The notes under the pieces are model-generated. The model was given only the letters and a program-made list of their open reading frames with translations, was not told the origin of the DNA and searched no databases. A program made the translations under genes and the position numbers. A DNA stretch of 64,000 bases from a virus: the IMG/VR virus record IMGVR_UViG_3300028364_000014, positions 124,001-188,000 of that record. The stretch is one strand, 5' to 3'. Shown here one piece after another: positions 37,835 through 47,674 of this stretch; positions within the stretch are counted from its first letter, which is position 1, and the number at the start of each line of letters is the position of its first letter.

Positions 37835-38287
37835 ATGTATTTAGAAATAAAGGGACATGATAATGATTTCGGATGGCCGTTAGTAGAAGCTCTTGAAGAA
37901 TTGTGGAAATTTATAAGAGAAAATAATTCTGAGTGTTTTTTTGACACAGAGATAAATAATATTGAAGAAAAATTTATAAGTCCTAATGACTTATTTCAAT
38001 GCTTAAATAATAAAGGACACCTAGTACCATTAATACATAGAACATGGGTATTACGTACTTATTTACGAGATGTAGAAACTATGACCAGAAATCTTGATAA
38101 AGAAGGGGTTAGTAAATATATGAGAAAAGATTGGTTAACTAAGATGAAACCAATTGAGGATGAATACACTAAATATCTTAATGATTTTAGTATTGAATTT
38201 CATCAAACTAATAATTTTACTAGCAAAGATGAAAACGGAGAACATGCATGGTTAAATCTAACTAATGGTGAAGCAGGGTGTTTTTAA
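37835..38287 (+). CDS. Uncharacterised acidic protein, 150 residues
   Basis: SD AAGGAGATTAA. Acidic helical protein (VEALEELWKFIRENNSE); ends GEAGCF. Its TAA overlaps the next ATG (TAATG). Unknown. Confidence 0.5.
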   Translation: MYLEIKGHDNDFGWPLVEALEELWKFIRENNSECFFDTEINNIEEKFISPNDLFQCLNNKGHLVPLIHRTWVLRTYLRDVETMTRNLDKEGVSKYMRKDWLTKMKPIEDEYTKYLNDFSIEFHQTNNFTSKDENGEHAWLNLTNGEAGCF

Positions 38288-38487
38288 TGGAAACAACTAT
38301 ACATAAGATAACAATGGTAAGACACTATATAAAAGAATGTAGTGTACAAATAACAGGCAATTATACATCTGATCAAGCTATGAAGAAAGGATTGGATTTA
38401 ATTGATAATCAACAATACAATGAAGGTCCCTTGGAGTACCTTGGAGATCTAGATGAATTTAGTATTAAAAAATTTAGTCCTAATTAG
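38287..38487 (+). CDS. Small protein, 66 residues
   Basis: ATG coupled to the upstream stop. Sequence METTIHKITMVRHYIKECSV... with a beta-alpha pattern and acidic tail. No family. Confidence 0.5.
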   Translation: METTIHKITMVRHYIKECSVQITGNYTSDQAMKKGLDLIDNQQYNEGPLEYLGDLDEFSIKKFSPN

Positions 38488-38498
38488 AACTAATTTTA

Positions 38499-38533
38499 AA
38501 AGTACTTTCAGATTTTCCCCATCTGAAAGTACT
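38499..38533 (+). terminator. Perfect 14-bp hairpin, terminator-like
   Basis: AAGTACTTTCAGAT and its exact complement surround a TTTCCCC loop. No T-run follows (ATCACC), so it may stabilise or attenuate rather than terminate. Confidence 0.5.
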
Positions 38534-38560
38534 TATCACCTAAGAACAGGAGTACTAATT

Positions 38561-38701
38561 GTGGAAAAGAAGAAAAAAAGAAAACTAAATACAGATAAAC
38601 TAAACTTAACTGCTATACTAATAAATTGTAATACTAAAGATATTAATACTAATAAGAAATATAGATACTATAGGATAGAGAATACTTATATGTCTAGATA
38701 G
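38561..38701 (+). CDS. Small basic protein, 46 residues, GTG start
   Basis: GTG at 38561 preceded by ACAGGAG; the longer reading from 38453 passes through the hairpin and is rejected. Very Lys-rich N-terminus (EKKKKRKLNTDKLN). Last gene of the plus-strand half. Confidence 0.5.
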   Translation: MEKKKKRKLNTDKLNLTAILINCNTKDINTNKKYRYYRIENTYMSR

Positions 38702-38910
38702 ATAGTTGTTTGTTTTGTTAAAAAATTTTTTTCACGCACACGCCGCCTAAGAACAGGGCTTCTATTTATACCTACGGTTTTTAAAACTAAAAACCCTTCC
38801 TAAGTAAATTAAAAAAACAATAATAAAAAAAGATTAAATACACATATAAGTATTAAATCAGGTTAAATTTACCTCATTTATCTATACACCCCCTCCCTAG
38901 GTATTTTATA
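38702..38910. other. Convergent strand-switch region
   Basis: Separates the plus-strand and minus-strand halves. AT-rich, no ORF. Contains an AGGTTAAATTTACCT near-palindrome at about 38860 and runs of A and T on both sides. No clear bidirectional terminator could be drawn. Confidence 0.5.
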
Positions 38911-39324
38911 CTATTGTTTTGGTGCTATTATTATTTTTCTAGCACGAGCTACGCTTGCACATTTAGAGGCAGCTAGTCTTACCACTTGATAAGAACATTC
39001 TGCCCTTAATTTCCACATTTTATCCTCTATACATACCTGTTTCATTAAAGAATCTACATAGCTTCTAAACGAATTAGGAATAAGTCCCAAACGCATTAAT
39101 TGATAAAGAGCATCGTGAATTAAACTAGCTCTCATCCAGTTAGGAGTATCTATTGAAGGACCTGATGGACCATCCCATGCGTACCCTTTTATACAAGTTA
39201 ATACCCCAATAGACGATAGTTTTAAAAATGAGTTATCTATAGTATACCCAATTATATCTGTTTTTATACTATAAGTCTCATATAATTGATATTTATAACC
39301 CTTTTTGTACTTAATTTGTTGCAT
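38911..39324 (-). CDS. DUF1353 family protein
   Basis: 137 residues from the Met preceded by ATGGAGGACAGTT; a Met 10 codons upstream has no SD. GYAWDGPSGPSIDTPNWMRA followed by SLIHDALYQLMRLGL is the DUF1353 signature, common in phages. Function unknown. Confidence 0.8.
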   Translation of the reverse strand: MQQIKYKKGYKYQLYETYSIKTDIIGYTIDNSFLKLSSIGVLTCIKGYAWDGPSGPSIDTPNWMRASLIHDALYQLMRLGLIPNSFRSYVDSLMKQVCIEDKMWKLRAECSYQVVRLAASKCASVARARKIIIAPKQ

Positions 39325-39380
39325 AACTGTCCTCCATATTTTTAATGAAAACACCTAGTACAATTACTAGTAAGTTACTT

Positions 39381-39424
39381 AAAACAAAAAGAACCAGAAC
39401 ATAAATTAATACGTCCTGGTCCTT
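39381..39424 (-). terminator. Rho-independent terminator (minus strand)
   Basis: Read on the minus strand: AAGGACCAG/CTGGTTCTT stem followed by TTTTTGTTTT. It ends the unit containing the gene at 39454-39825. Confidence 0.75.
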
Positions 39425-39453
39425 AGTATTAAATAAATTTAATACAAATAATT

Positions 39454-39825
39454 TTATTTATTGCTTTCAATATCTACAACTTCTATCACCTCATCCGGTT
39501 TACCAATAACGGCTAATTCAAATCCTGCTTTATCGAGGTCAAGCCCAAGAGTTACACAAATCTTTTCAGCTAGTCTAACCAATTCAGTAACAGATACTTT
39601 GTTATCATCTGCTATAAGAGCCAACTCATCAATAATTTCAGACACTAAATCAATAGAAGCTTGTACTTTAGCACTAACAGGTAGTTTAATTTCCTGTGAT
39701 AGTGTTTTATACATAGTCAACACCTCTTTAGCAGTCAACATATTATCATCCGCATAAGCCTTATTAATAGCTTCCCTTACTTTAAGTCCCCAGCTAATTA
39801 ATTGAAACATTCCTACTTTTTCCAT
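39454..39825 (-). CDS. Uncharacterised protein with two EF-hand-like repeats
   Basis: 123 residues. Two segments, ADDNMLTAKEVLTMYKTL and ADDNKVSVTELVRLAEKI, share an acidic loop and following helix, suggesting an internal duplication with calcium-binding-like loops. No EF-hand is certain. SD GGAGG. Confidence 0.5.
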   Translation of the reverse strand: MEKVGMFQLISWGLKVREAINKAYADDNMLTAKEVLTMYKTLSQEIKLPVSAKVQASIDLVSEIIDELALIADDNKVSVTELVRLAEKICVTLGLDLDKAGFELAVIGKPDEVIEVVDIESNK

Positions 39826-39880
39826 AACGTCACCTCCTATTTAATTCCCGCCCACTCTAAATAAAATGAATTTAAATTAA

Positions 39881-39907
39881 CTATCTTAGTCTTCAGTATA
39901 AAGATAG
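39881..39907 (-). terminator. Possible terminator downstream of dnaK
   Basis: On the minus strand CTATCTTT...AAGATAG forms a 7-bp hairpin followed by a T-rich tract (TTAATTTAAATTCATTTTATTT). Weak stem, so uncertain. Confidence 0.4.
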
Positions 39908-39910
39908 TGA

Positions 39911-41803
39911 TTATACATTACTAGTTTCTTCAAAGTCTGCATCAACTACGTCATCTTCCTGAGTTGTGTCCTCTTGGTCTGGCGTTGATCCTTCCTGCGA
40001 GGCTTGTTGATACATAGCTTCGGCAAGTTTGTGGGATGCTTGGGACAAAGCTTCACTCTTCTCCTTAATTGCAGCCACATCTGTACCGTCCTTGACCTTT
40101 TTCAAGTCTTCACAAGCTTCTTCAATTAAAATCTTAGTAGCATCTTCAAGTTTATCAGTATTTTCTTTCATATTCTTTTCTGTTTGATGAATAAGAGACT
40201 CCGCAGAATTCTTTGCTTCTACAAGTTCACATTTCTTTTTATCTTCGTCCGCGTGGAGTTCAGCGTCATTAATCATATTTTTAATTTCTTCGTCAGTAAG
40301 TCCGCTTGCAGCGGTGATACTAATAGATTGCTCTTTATCAGTAGCAATATCTTTAGCCGCAACATTTACTATTCCATTTACATCTATATTAAAAGTTACT
40401 TCTATTTGGGGAACCCCTCTTGGTGCCGCAGGGATATCAGATAGTTCAAATTGGCCAAGGGTTTTATTACCTGACGCCACATCACGCTCTCCTTGGAGTA
40501 CATGTATTGTTACTGCAGGTTGATCATCCGCCGCTGTAGAAAATACTTGGCTTTTCTTAATAGGGATAGTGGAGTTTTTTTCAATAAGTTTAGTCATAAT
40601 CCCGCCAAGAGTCTCAATCCCAAGACTTAAAGGTGTAACATCCAAAAGAAGCACATCATTTACATCTCCTTGAAGAACCCCTGCTTGAATTGCTGCCCCC
40701 ATAGCCACCACTTCATCGGGGTTAACACCCTTATGAGGTTTTTTTCCAAATATTTTTTCTACTCGTGCTTGAACTGCGGGCATACGAGTCATCCCACCCA
40801 CAAGTACCACCTCATTGATATTACCTATAGGAATTTTTGCATCTTTAAGTGCAGTATTACATGGTCCTTCTAAATTATCAAGAAGATCCGCCACAAGGGA
40901 TTCTAGTTTTGCTCTAGTAAGTTTTACATCAAGGTGCTTAGGTCCATTTGCATCGGCAGTGATGAATGGTAGATTGATATCTGTCTCAACAACTGAAGAT
41001 AGTTCCATTTTAGCCTTTTCTGCGGCTTCTTTTAGGCGCTGAAGAGCCATCTTATCAGTTCTGATATCTATGCCCTGACTTTTTTTAAACTCATCAGCAA
41101 CGTAGTCTATAATTCTGAGGTCAAAATCCTCACCACCGAGATGCGTATCACCATTAGTAGATTTTACTTCAAACACCCCGTCTCCAATTTCCAGTATGGA
41201 CACATCAAACGTGCCTCCACCAAGATCGAACACAGCAATCTTCTCTTCCCCTTTTTTGTCAAGACCATAGGCTAAAGAAGCGGCAGTGGGTTCATTAATA
41301 ATACGTTTTACATCCAGCCCTGCAATCCTTCCTGCATCTTTTGTAGCTTGTCGTTGGCTATCATTAAAATAAGCTGGTACAGTAATAACAGCTTCTTTAA
41401 CTTCTTCACCGAGATAATCTTCCGCCATTTTTTTAATATCCGCTAATATAAATGACGAGATTTCAGCTGGACTGTGTTGTTTTCCTCTGAGATTGATCCT
41501 AGTATCGCCGTTAGATGCCTCTTCAATTAAAAATGGGAGCACTTTTTTATCTTTTTGAATCTGAGGAGAGTTAAACTTCCTACCAACTAAACGTTTTACA
41601 CCGAATACAGTATTTTCAGGATTTGTAATGGCTTGACGCCTTGCTGTTTGTCCTACTAATCTATCACCACTCTCAGTTAGAGCTACTACGGATGAAGTTG
41701 TTCTATTCCCCTCTGAATTTGTAATTACTTTAGGTTCTCCTGCTTCCATAACAGCTACACACGAGTTCGTTGTTCCAAGATCAATTCCAATTATTTTAGT
41801 CAT
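39911..41803 (-). CDS. dnaK: Hsp70 chaperone DnaK
   Basis: 630 residues, full length. [19 protein letters not shown] at the N-terminus, [20 protein letters not shown], the [13 protein letters not shown] motif and the substrate-binding domain are intact, with the conserved end [10 protein letters not shown]. It folds proteins in an ATP-dependent cycle with DnaJ and GrpE, which are not in the window. Very bacterial sequence. It would aid virion protein folding or replication complexes. SD GGAGG. Phage-encoded full DnaK is uncommon. Confidence 0.95.
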   Translation of the reverse strand: MTKIIGIDLGTTNSCVAVMEAGEPKVITNSEGNRTTSSVVALTESGDRLVGQTARRQAITNPENTVFGVKRLVGRKFNSPQIQKDKKVLPFLIEEASNGDTRINLRGKQHSPAEISSFILADIKKMAEDYLGEEVKEAVITVPAYFNDSQRQATKDAGRIAGLDVKRIINEPTAASLAYGLDKKGEEKIAVFDLGGGTFDVSILEIGDGVFEVKSTNGDTHLGGEDFDLRIIDYVADEFKKSQGIDIRTDKMALQRLKEAAEKAKMELSSVVETDINLPFITADANGPKHLDVKLTRAKLESLVADLLDNLEGPCNTALKDAKIPIGNINEVVLVGGMTRMPAVQARVEKIFGKKPHKGVNPDEVVAMGAAIQAGVLQGDVNDVLLLDVTPLSLGIETLGGIMTKLIEKNSTIPIKKSQVFSTAADDQPAVTIHVLQGERDVASGNKTLGQFELSDIPAAPRGVPQIEVTFNIDVNGIVNVAAKDIATDKEQSISITAASGLTDEEIKNMINDAELHADEDKKKCELVEAKNSAESLIHQTEKNMKENTDKLEDATKILIEEACEDLKKVKDGTDVAAIKEKSEALSQASHKLAEAMYQQASQEGSTPDQEDTTQEDDVVDADFEETSNV

Positions 41804-41839
41804 TTTTCCTCCAATCTATAAAAATTATTTAGTTTTACA

Positions 41840-42607
41840 TTACCCACTTATTGTAATGGGCAACTTTACTTCGTCTTCTACTTCTTTTACAATAGTGTCA
41901 TAATCTACACGCTTTTGATAAGTACCTTCTAATTCTTTTGCAAGTGCTAATTTAATCTTTTTCAAATCTCCTAATTTCATAAAAACCTCATCCAACTGTG
42001 AATCAGCAATTAAACCATTAACAGTAGTTTCTATTACTTCATCAGGATCAAATTTTCCAGCTTGTACTTTAGACCTACTCATAGCCTCTACTACATCACA
42101 CATCATTAAAACTGCGGCCTCTATAGTAGCAGGCTTAGGTGTTTTGTAGCGATAAAAGTCATCCACATTTGACTCAGACTTATTAAAAAAATATTTAAGC
42201 ACAGTCTGTCCATGGTGCGTTGATATAATGTCAATAATATCTCTGGAAAAATTTGGATCATTTAATAGTATGATCACAGAATCACTTACATGTCTAGTAA
42301 TGATTTGATAACTAATACGGGGGTCTAAATCTTTATGTGGGTCTTCGTTATCTTTTTGATTCTCTGTAAACATAGCAGGATTATAAATCTTTCCAACATC
42401 GTGGTAAGTAGCGGCTATTTTCATTGTTTTAACATTTAATCCTAGTGATAAACTAACCCCTTCTACCATAGATGCAAGGGCTTGACAATGTTTATAAGTT
42501 CCTGCCGCGAGATCTCTAAACTTAGCCAATAATGGATAAGTTGGGTCTAATAAGTCCACAGTATCTATACTAGATTCAGTTGAACTATTACCATTTTCTG
42601 TACTCAT
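41840..42607 (-). CDS. PgpH-type HD phosphodiesterase, soluble (predicted c-di-AMP hydrolase)
   Basis: 255 residues. AATYHDVGKIYNPAMFTENQ, RHVSDSVIIL, ISTHHGQT, FRYKTPKP-type sequence (FYRYKTPKPATIEAAVLMM) and DVVEAMSRS follow the motif order of the HD domain of PgpH, which hydrolyses cyclic di-AMP. PgpH is normally a seven-helix membrane protein; here only the catalytic domain is present. SD AGGAGATTAT. This would remove a second messenger during infection. Substrate is inferred from family. Confidence 0.75.
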   Translation of the reverse strand: MSTENGNSSTESSIDTVDLLDPTYPLLAKFRDLAAGTYKHCQALASMVEGVSLSLGLNVKTMKIAATYHDVGKIYNPAMFTENQKDNEDPHKDLDPRISYQIITRHVSDSVIILLNDPNFSRDIIDIISTHHGQTVLKYFFNKSESNVDDFYRYKTPKPATIEAAVLMMCDVVEAMSRSKVQAGKFDPDEVIETTVNGLIADSQLDEVFMKLGDLKKIKLALAKELEGTYQKRVDYDTIVKEVEDEVKLPITISG

Positions 42608-42659
42608 ATAATCTCCTAATATTCTACATTTTTTAACTACTTTTAATGATAAAAATAAA

Positions 42660-42836
42660 TTACTCCTGATTATTTTCTATCATATATTTCCCACAGTCAC
42701 AAACAATTAGTTCTCCAAACTCAATATTAGCTAAAGATTTTTTTTTACCACAAACCGAACAAATAAATTCCTTGTAGTGCTTACTATCTTTTTTGTTACT
42801 TACTTCTTTTTTTACTCTCCCATTAACTTTAAACAT
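42660..42836 (-). CDS. Small zinc-ribbon protein, 58 residues
   Basis: Start chosen at 42836 because AAAGGAG lies 7 nt upstream. CSVCGKKKS and CDCGKYM form a zinc knuckle pair. Unknown role. Confidence 0.6.
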   Translation of the reverse strand: MFKVNGRVKKEVSNKKDSKHYKEFICSVCGKKKSLANIEFGELIVCDCGKYMIENNQE

Positions 42837-42849
42837 TACTAATCTCCTT

Positions 42850-43335
42850 TTATGGCATATAGTCAAAGAACGATGGGTCTTTAGATAACAGTTGCCTAAT
42901 AGGCATGTTCTTTGCTATTATATTATCCTGAATAAGAAACTTATATTTAGGTAAATCATTCCACCTATCTATACGTTCTTTTATAATTCTATTTCCAAGC
43001 CCATCAGTCTCCAAAATATTAGAAAACTGAGCAGAATACTGAAACCTTAACCACTTCATATACCCTGATTTCATTAAAGCCCAAATAATCTCATAACGCT
43101 TCACATTTAAATCCTCTGAGTTGGTAACAAATACCTTTCTCCAACCTTTAAATGTACTATCTAAACGTTCATCGACTGTGGTATAATTCTCTGGCGAAAA
43201 TACACTAACTATTACACCAAAATCTTGTATAATAAATTGAGTAGTTACATTTTTAATAATGTTGGTTATTTTATAGGGCACCCTTAGTGCCCCCAAAAGC
43301 ACCCCAGTATCATACGAAAGTCTATCTATGGACAT
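42850..43335 (-). CDS. Uncharacterised protein, 161 residues
   Basis: Starts 3 nt downstream of the Clp gene, so likely co-translated. Alpha/beta (VLLGALRVPYKITNIIKNVT, FIIQDFGVIVSVFSPENYT). No family recognised; might assist the ATPase. Confidence 0.5.
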   Translation of the reverse strand: MSIDRLSYDTGVLLGALRVPYKITNIIKNVTTQFIIQDFGVIVSVFSPENYTTVDERLDSTFKGWRKVFVTNSEDLNVKRYEIIWALMKSGYMKWLRFQYSAQFSNILETDGLGNRIIKERIDRWNDLPKYKFLIQDNIIAKNMPIRQLLSKDPSFFDYMP

Positions 43336-43338
43336 AAT

Positions 43339-46300
43339 TTATTTACCTTCATGTAATAATAAGCATTTTTCTTTATGTGTTTTAGGTTCTACAACAGTAA
43401 GTTTTATTTTACCTTTCACCGCACTCACATTAACAGTAGATTCAGGAGAATAGTCATTACTTAACAACTCAGTGGCTATATCAGTTGAAATGAATTTTTC
43501 AATAGCCCTTGTAATAGGTCTAGCTCCAAATTTCTCATCCACTCCTTCTTTGTAAATAAAATTACGTACTTTATTATCAAAAATTAATTCTATGTCTTTA
43601 TAGTCAGTAGCACTAGTGTGAAGATTGTCAGATAGTTTAGTTAATTCTAAATCTATGATTTGCATATAGTCTTTCTTATTTAAATCTTTAAAGTGGACTA
43701 TTGAATCAATTCTGTTTAGAAATTCTGGTTTAAATTTACCCTTTAAAGCTGTGTCTAATGCAGAGTTCTTCTTAACCTCAGTAAGTAATGCTACATCACC
43801 AAACCCGATAGTTTTAGTAACTTCTTCTACTTCTTTTACGCCAATATTAGAAGTCATCAAAATAATAGTATCTTTAAATGATACAGAAACTCCTTTACCA
43901 TCAGTTAATCTACCCTCATCTAGGACTTGTAACAATAGGTCGTATACTTTAGTGCTTGCCTTTTCAATTTCATCAAACACTACTACAGAGAAAGGATTTT
44001 CAGCTATGGCATTAGTAAGAACACCTCCACTATCATGCCCTATGTATCCTGCCGGAGAGTTATGTACTGAGAACTCAATTACATATGAAGTGTCTTTTTC
44101 TACCGCAAGGTCGTAAACTTTTCCTGTATATTTTATTTTTTTTATGTCTTTAAGTTGAAAATATACATAATTATCATCTATCCAAGTCTTTCTTTGTATA
44201 TTAGTATTTTTAGTATCTTCAAAGTCTATATTAAAATTAAACTCACTATTAAGTTTTTCTACTTGATTACCACTAATATATAATCTATATCTTTTTCTGT
44301 GCTTAGGATTTTTAGGAGTTTCAACATTTTTATATGTTATATATCCAAGTCTTCTAAATAGAAGTTCCATTTGAGAAAATAAAGTCGAAGAAACTGTACT
44401 ATAATCCATTCTTCTTTTTATAACTGTACACCCATCACCAAATACTGCAGTCTCAAGAAATCCTTTTACTAAATTATCAGGTAAATCCTTAAACCAACTT
44501 GGAACTTTTTTTAAATAGGTATTACGCCCAAATAAATCACTCATCATTTTACATACTATTTTAGATGACATCCAAACTCTATGAGAATTATTATTAGATC
44601 TATCTTCGAGGCTAACTTTAACATCGTTACCAAAAACACATCGTATAAGTTTGACCACTTCTGTTATATAAGAGTGTTCTTTACTATTAAAAGTAAAGTT
44701 AATAGTTTTACTAGGTCCTGAACTTCCTCCTTCGCTTACATAGTATCCAGCTAATCTAGTAAAATTCTCATTCACTTCAATATATCTTGGTACTTTGACT
44801 TGCTTCTGGGCCCAAATATACTCATCGTCGTATTTATAGTAACTATCACTTTCAATATAATTAACAAGGTCTATTCTATTAGGGTATATCCCAGTAGATT
44901 TATATCTAGGGTATGCCACAATATCATTTTTTTCTAAGCTTGAAGCCGCTACCCAGTTTAATTTATAACCAGCATAAGGAGGATTAACACAGTATTCCTG
45001 TTTACAAGTAGGTTTACATACTCTATAAGAACGTTTTTCTCCTTTATCGCAATTATCGTGTTTGATTGCTAAAACCTCGTGGGTCTTAGTGGTTACTACA
45101 GGTACATTAGTATTGCTCATCACGAGCTCTACCATTTCACCGTCTTGGTCATATTCGTGTACAAATTCAACAGCCCGTTCGTTACCTGTATGTGAAATTA
45201 CTTTTTCCCCTATCTTAATAGCTTCTATGTTTTTTAAGCTACCATCTCCCATAAGAACCTTACTACCTGGCACAAAACAACCAATTAATTTTGCATATTC
45301 ATGATCCGAAGAGTACTCTGAGCAATCAATAATGATTCTATTTTTTTTAGACTTAATCAAAGAATCAGCCAGTACTTTACTAGCTAGTGTTTTACCAATA
45401 CCTGTTCTACCCGCAAATAAGAATGAACCAATAGGCTTCTTAGGGTCTTTGAGCCCTACACTTGCTCTTTTCACTGATTCAGATATCTTGTCAACAGCTG
45501 TGTCTTGTCCAATTAAAGACATTTTCATTTCAGAATTTAATTTAAGAAGCTCTGCTTTTTTAACTGCTTTAAAACTTAGTCCTTGCTTCTTCTTTTTACT
45601 ACTGTCATGTCCTTTAGTGTATGATTTTAATCCATTTTTTCTAGCAGGCTTCTCGTCTTGCTCATCAATTTCTTCATCTTTTTGATAAGAAAGTACTACA
45701 TCAAAATCAATGCCCTCATTAACTCCCTTACAAAGACTAAATAACTCTTTAATTATAGGAGCAGGACTTAATTTAACTCCCATACCATCAATAAGCTCAT
45801 AAAGTTCTTCCACATCTATAACACATTCTTGGACAATGAAAGTTTTAAAACTCATATTATTGTGAAAATATCTTTGTCTAATTAAATGCTCTACATCGTC
45901 AATCTCAAAATCTTTAACAAAAATGTACTCACCTATCCTATCCCACCAAACCTTGGTTTTGGTCCATTTTAATTCAGATAGTGATTTCACATCCTCTGAA
46001 GACGCTTCTTTCTTTTTTGGGTTTTCCATATAATTCTTAGTGGCTTCTTTGTCTGAACCATCAATAGGGGAATAGTTTCCCTCTGAATCATAGTAAGTTT
46101 TACTCCAGTGGGAGTTCTCATTTAATAAAGTACCTTCATCATTATCACTTATTTTAATTTTTAATACATTATTTTTATTAATGATAATATTACTAGCATC
46201 TAAACTAGGGTTATGATTTATAATAGCCTTAGTTAATTCTTCTCTTACTTTTAATAAATTAACTTCTTTTACTACAGCAGGAGAATTAAGATAAGCCATA

Positions 46301-46491
46301 AATTGGTTAAGATTAGCCACAAAATGGGCAATTAATACATCTTCATAATAACTTCTTGATATTTTACCCTTCTCACTAACAAACTGTGTAAGAAAGTCTT
46401 CTAAATCACTTTCAGGAAACCCTATAAGTAACAACTCATAGTCAATAGAGTCTATCATCTGGGGGTGTATTTTATAATCGGTATTAGACAT
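43339..46491 (-). CDS. Clp/HSP100-type AAA+ ATPase with intein
   Basis: 1050 residues encoded, about 643 after splicing. Walker A GRTGIGKT (361-368), Walker B VVFDEIEKAS, a pore-loop YIGH and C-terminal ClpB-like small domain (NRIDSIVHF, FGARPITRAIEKFI). It has one AAA+ module and a divergent 300-residue N-terminus. Residues 405-811 are an intein inserted between LIG and SPAGYIGH. The protein probably unfolds substrates. No ClpP-binding loop was recognised. SD AGGAG. Confidence 0.85.
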   Translation of the reverse strand: MSNTDYKIHPQMIDSIDYELLLIGFPESDLEDFLTQFVSEKGKISRSYYEDVLIAHFVANLNQFMAYLNSPAVVKEVNLLKVREELTKAIINHNPSLDASNIIINKNNVLKIKISDNDEGTLLNENSHWSKTYYDSEGNYSPIDGSDKEATKNYMENPKKKEASSEDVKSLSELKWTKTKVWWDRIGEYIFVKDFEIDDVEHLIRQRYFHNNMSFKTFIVQECVIDVEELYELIDGMGVKLSPAPIIKELFSLCKGVNEGIDFDVVLSYQKDEEIDEQDEKPARKNGLKSYTKGHDSSKKKKQGLSFKAVKKAELLKLNSEMKMSLIGQDTAVDKISESVKRASVGLKDPKKPIGSFLFAGRTGIGKTLASKVLADSLIKSKKNRIIIDCSEYSSDHEYAKLIGCFVPGSKVLMGDGSLKNIEAIKIGEKVISHTGNERAVEFVHEYDQDGEMVELVMSNTNVPVVTTKTHEVLAIKHDNCDKGEKRSYRVCKPTCKQEYCVNPPYAGYKLNWVAASSLEKNDIVAYPRYKSTGIYPNRIDLVNYIESDSYYKYDDEYIWAQKQVKVPRYIEVNENFTRLAGYYVSEGGSSGPSKTINFTFNSKEHSYITEVVKLIRCVFGNDVKVSLEDRSNNNSHRVWMSSKIVCKMMSDLFGRNTYLKKVPSWFKDLPDNLVKGFLETAVFGDGCTVIKRRMDYSTVSSTLFSQMELLFRRLGYITYKNVETPKNPKHRKRYRLYISGNQVEKLNSEFNFNIDFEDTKNTNIQRKTWIDDNYVYFQLKDIKKIKYTGKVYDLAVEKDTSYVIEFSVHNSPAGYIGHDSGGVLTNAIAENPFSVVVFDEIEKASTKVYDLLLQVLDEGRLTDGKGVSVSFKDTIILMTSNIGVKEVEEVTKTIGFGDVALLTEVKKNSALDTALKGKFKPEFLNRIDSIVHFKDLNKKDYMQIIDLELTKLSDNLHTSATDYKDIELIFDNKVRNFIYKEGVDEKFGARPITRAIEKFISTDIATELLSNDYSPESTVNVSAVKGKIKLTVVEPKTHKEKCLLLHEGK
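44059..45279 (-). other. Intein with LAGLIDADG homing endonuclease domain
   Basis: Codes residues 405-811 of the Clp protein. N-terminal CFVPGSKVLMGDGS (Cys1 and block A), TKTHEVLAI (block B-like), C-terminal YVIEFSVHN with the terminal Asn, and Ser as first residue of the C-extein. Two LAGLIDADG-type motifs (RLAGYYVSEGG and VKGFLETAVFGDG) mark the homing nuclease. Inserted just before the conserved pore loop. Confidence 0.9.
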
Positions 46492-46502
46492 GTATTCTCC
46501 TA

Positions 46503-47522
46503 TTATTGTGCTTTAGGTTGATTCTTAGCAGTTTTAATTACCAGCACTGCTTCATCATAGCTTAAATCATTAACATTAGTTACTGCCCTACTAACCTCGT
46601 TGTCAGACTTTTCAACTAGAGACTTAATAAGTAACTCAGGTGTTTCGAAATTACCTAGTCTGGCTAAATTTTTGATAGCCATTTCTTGTACATTATTAAT
46701 AGACCCAGGCACATCTGCGTTTGGCTCATCTATCGGTGCAGTAGCCCCAAAAGGCTGATTATTAGAAGACATACTAGGTGGTGCCTGTGGAAAACCAGCG
46801 TCATTAATAGACTGGGTTACTGAATTATTTGTTGACGGCATCTCAGGAGGCATTCCAGGAGACGGCGGCAAATTTACTACAGGGGCTGGGCCTGCAGAAG
46901 GTGGTGATGGCGGTGATGGTGGTCCTTGCCGTGTATTAGGTGGAGCTGGAGCTGTCTCATAACCAGTAAACCCTGAAGGCATACTAGGAGGAATTCCCTG
47001 GCTTGGTTTAGCTGGGGAAGCTTGATTTGTTATCGGTCCTTTTGGTGTTGGTACATCTGGTGGCATTGACTGTGCCGGTGTCTGTGAAAGCGGTGCCGAT
47101 GGGGGCGCTGATTGAGAGGGAGGGGTCATTTGTTGTCGGTATCCTCCGTCTGAAGATTGGTTATCATCAACAAGATGCAATCCAATACCCCATTTTTTAC
47201 AAGCGTCCTTCAATGCCTTTGAGTATGCCCCTTTATGTGCTGAGCCAGCCTCATCAGAAGAGCGTAATACTGAACCACCAAACCCTTCTTGACAAAACAG
47301 CTCTTTAGATACAGGGTCTTTAGCACAAACACTGACTCTTATAATAATTTGATCATTAATGGTTTCTTGTTCCATAACACTACTTGACCAATTCATACCA
47401 AATACCTCGTTCATTCTATCTGCTACATCTTTCCAAGAAACATAATCATATGTTCCTCCACGACCTTTTCTAGATTTAATATCATCAAAAGACTCATATA
47501 ATGCTTCTTTAATATCTACCAT
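46503..47522 (-). CDS. Rad52/Rad22-family single-strand annealing protein
   Basis: 339 residues. N-terminal 130 residues are the Rad52 annealing core: YVSWKDVADRMNEVFGMNW, a GFGGS turn and AHKGAYSKALKDACKKWGIG. A Pro/Gln/Ser-rich disordered linker (about 135-270) and a short helical tail follow. It would anneal complementary strands in recombination-dependent replication. Two promoters lie upstream. SD AAAGGAG. Confidence 0.85.
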   Translation of the reverse strand: MVDIKEALYESFDDIKSRKGRGGTYDYVSWKDVADRMNEVFGMNWSSSVMEQETINDQIIIRVSVCAKDPVSKELFCQEGFGGSVLRSSDEAGSAHKGAYSKALKDACKKWGIGLHLVDDNQSSDGGYRQQMTPPSQSAPPSAPLSQTPAQSMPPDVPTPKGPITNQASPAKPSQGIPPSMPSGFTGYETAPAPPNTRQGPPSPPSPPSAGPAPVVNLPPSPGMPPEMPSTNNSVTQSINDAGFPQAPPSMSSNNQPFGATAPIDEPNADVPGSINNVQEMAIKNLARLGNFETPELLIKSLVEKSDNEVSRAVTNVNDLSYDEAVLVIKTAKNQPKAQ

Positions 47523-47548
47523 TTAAATCTCCTTTATATCATCATTAT

Positions 47549-47576
47549 ATTATAATTATTAATTTTTGTTTGTCAA
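47549..47576 (-). promoter_or_regulatory. Promoter upstream of the Rad52 gene (TTGACA-N16-TATAAT)
   Basis: Read on the minus strand, perfect -35 TTGACA and -10 TATAAT with 16-bp spacing; about 27 nt to the start codon with SD between. It shares the extended ACTTGACA with the other six. Confidence 0.8.
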
Positions 47577-47646
47577 GTAATTATTTTGAAAAATATATTA
47601 TATTACTTAAATTCTCTCCGGTCAGTAATTATCTGGAATAGTATGT

Positions 47647-47674
47647 AATATAAACATTTATTTTAAATTGTCAA
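47647..47674 (-). promoter_or_regulatory. Second promoter upstream of the Rad52 gene (TTGACA-N16-TATATT)
   Basis: Same minus-strand pattern about 100 bp upstream of the first. The stretch between the two contains no gene. Confidence 0.7.
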
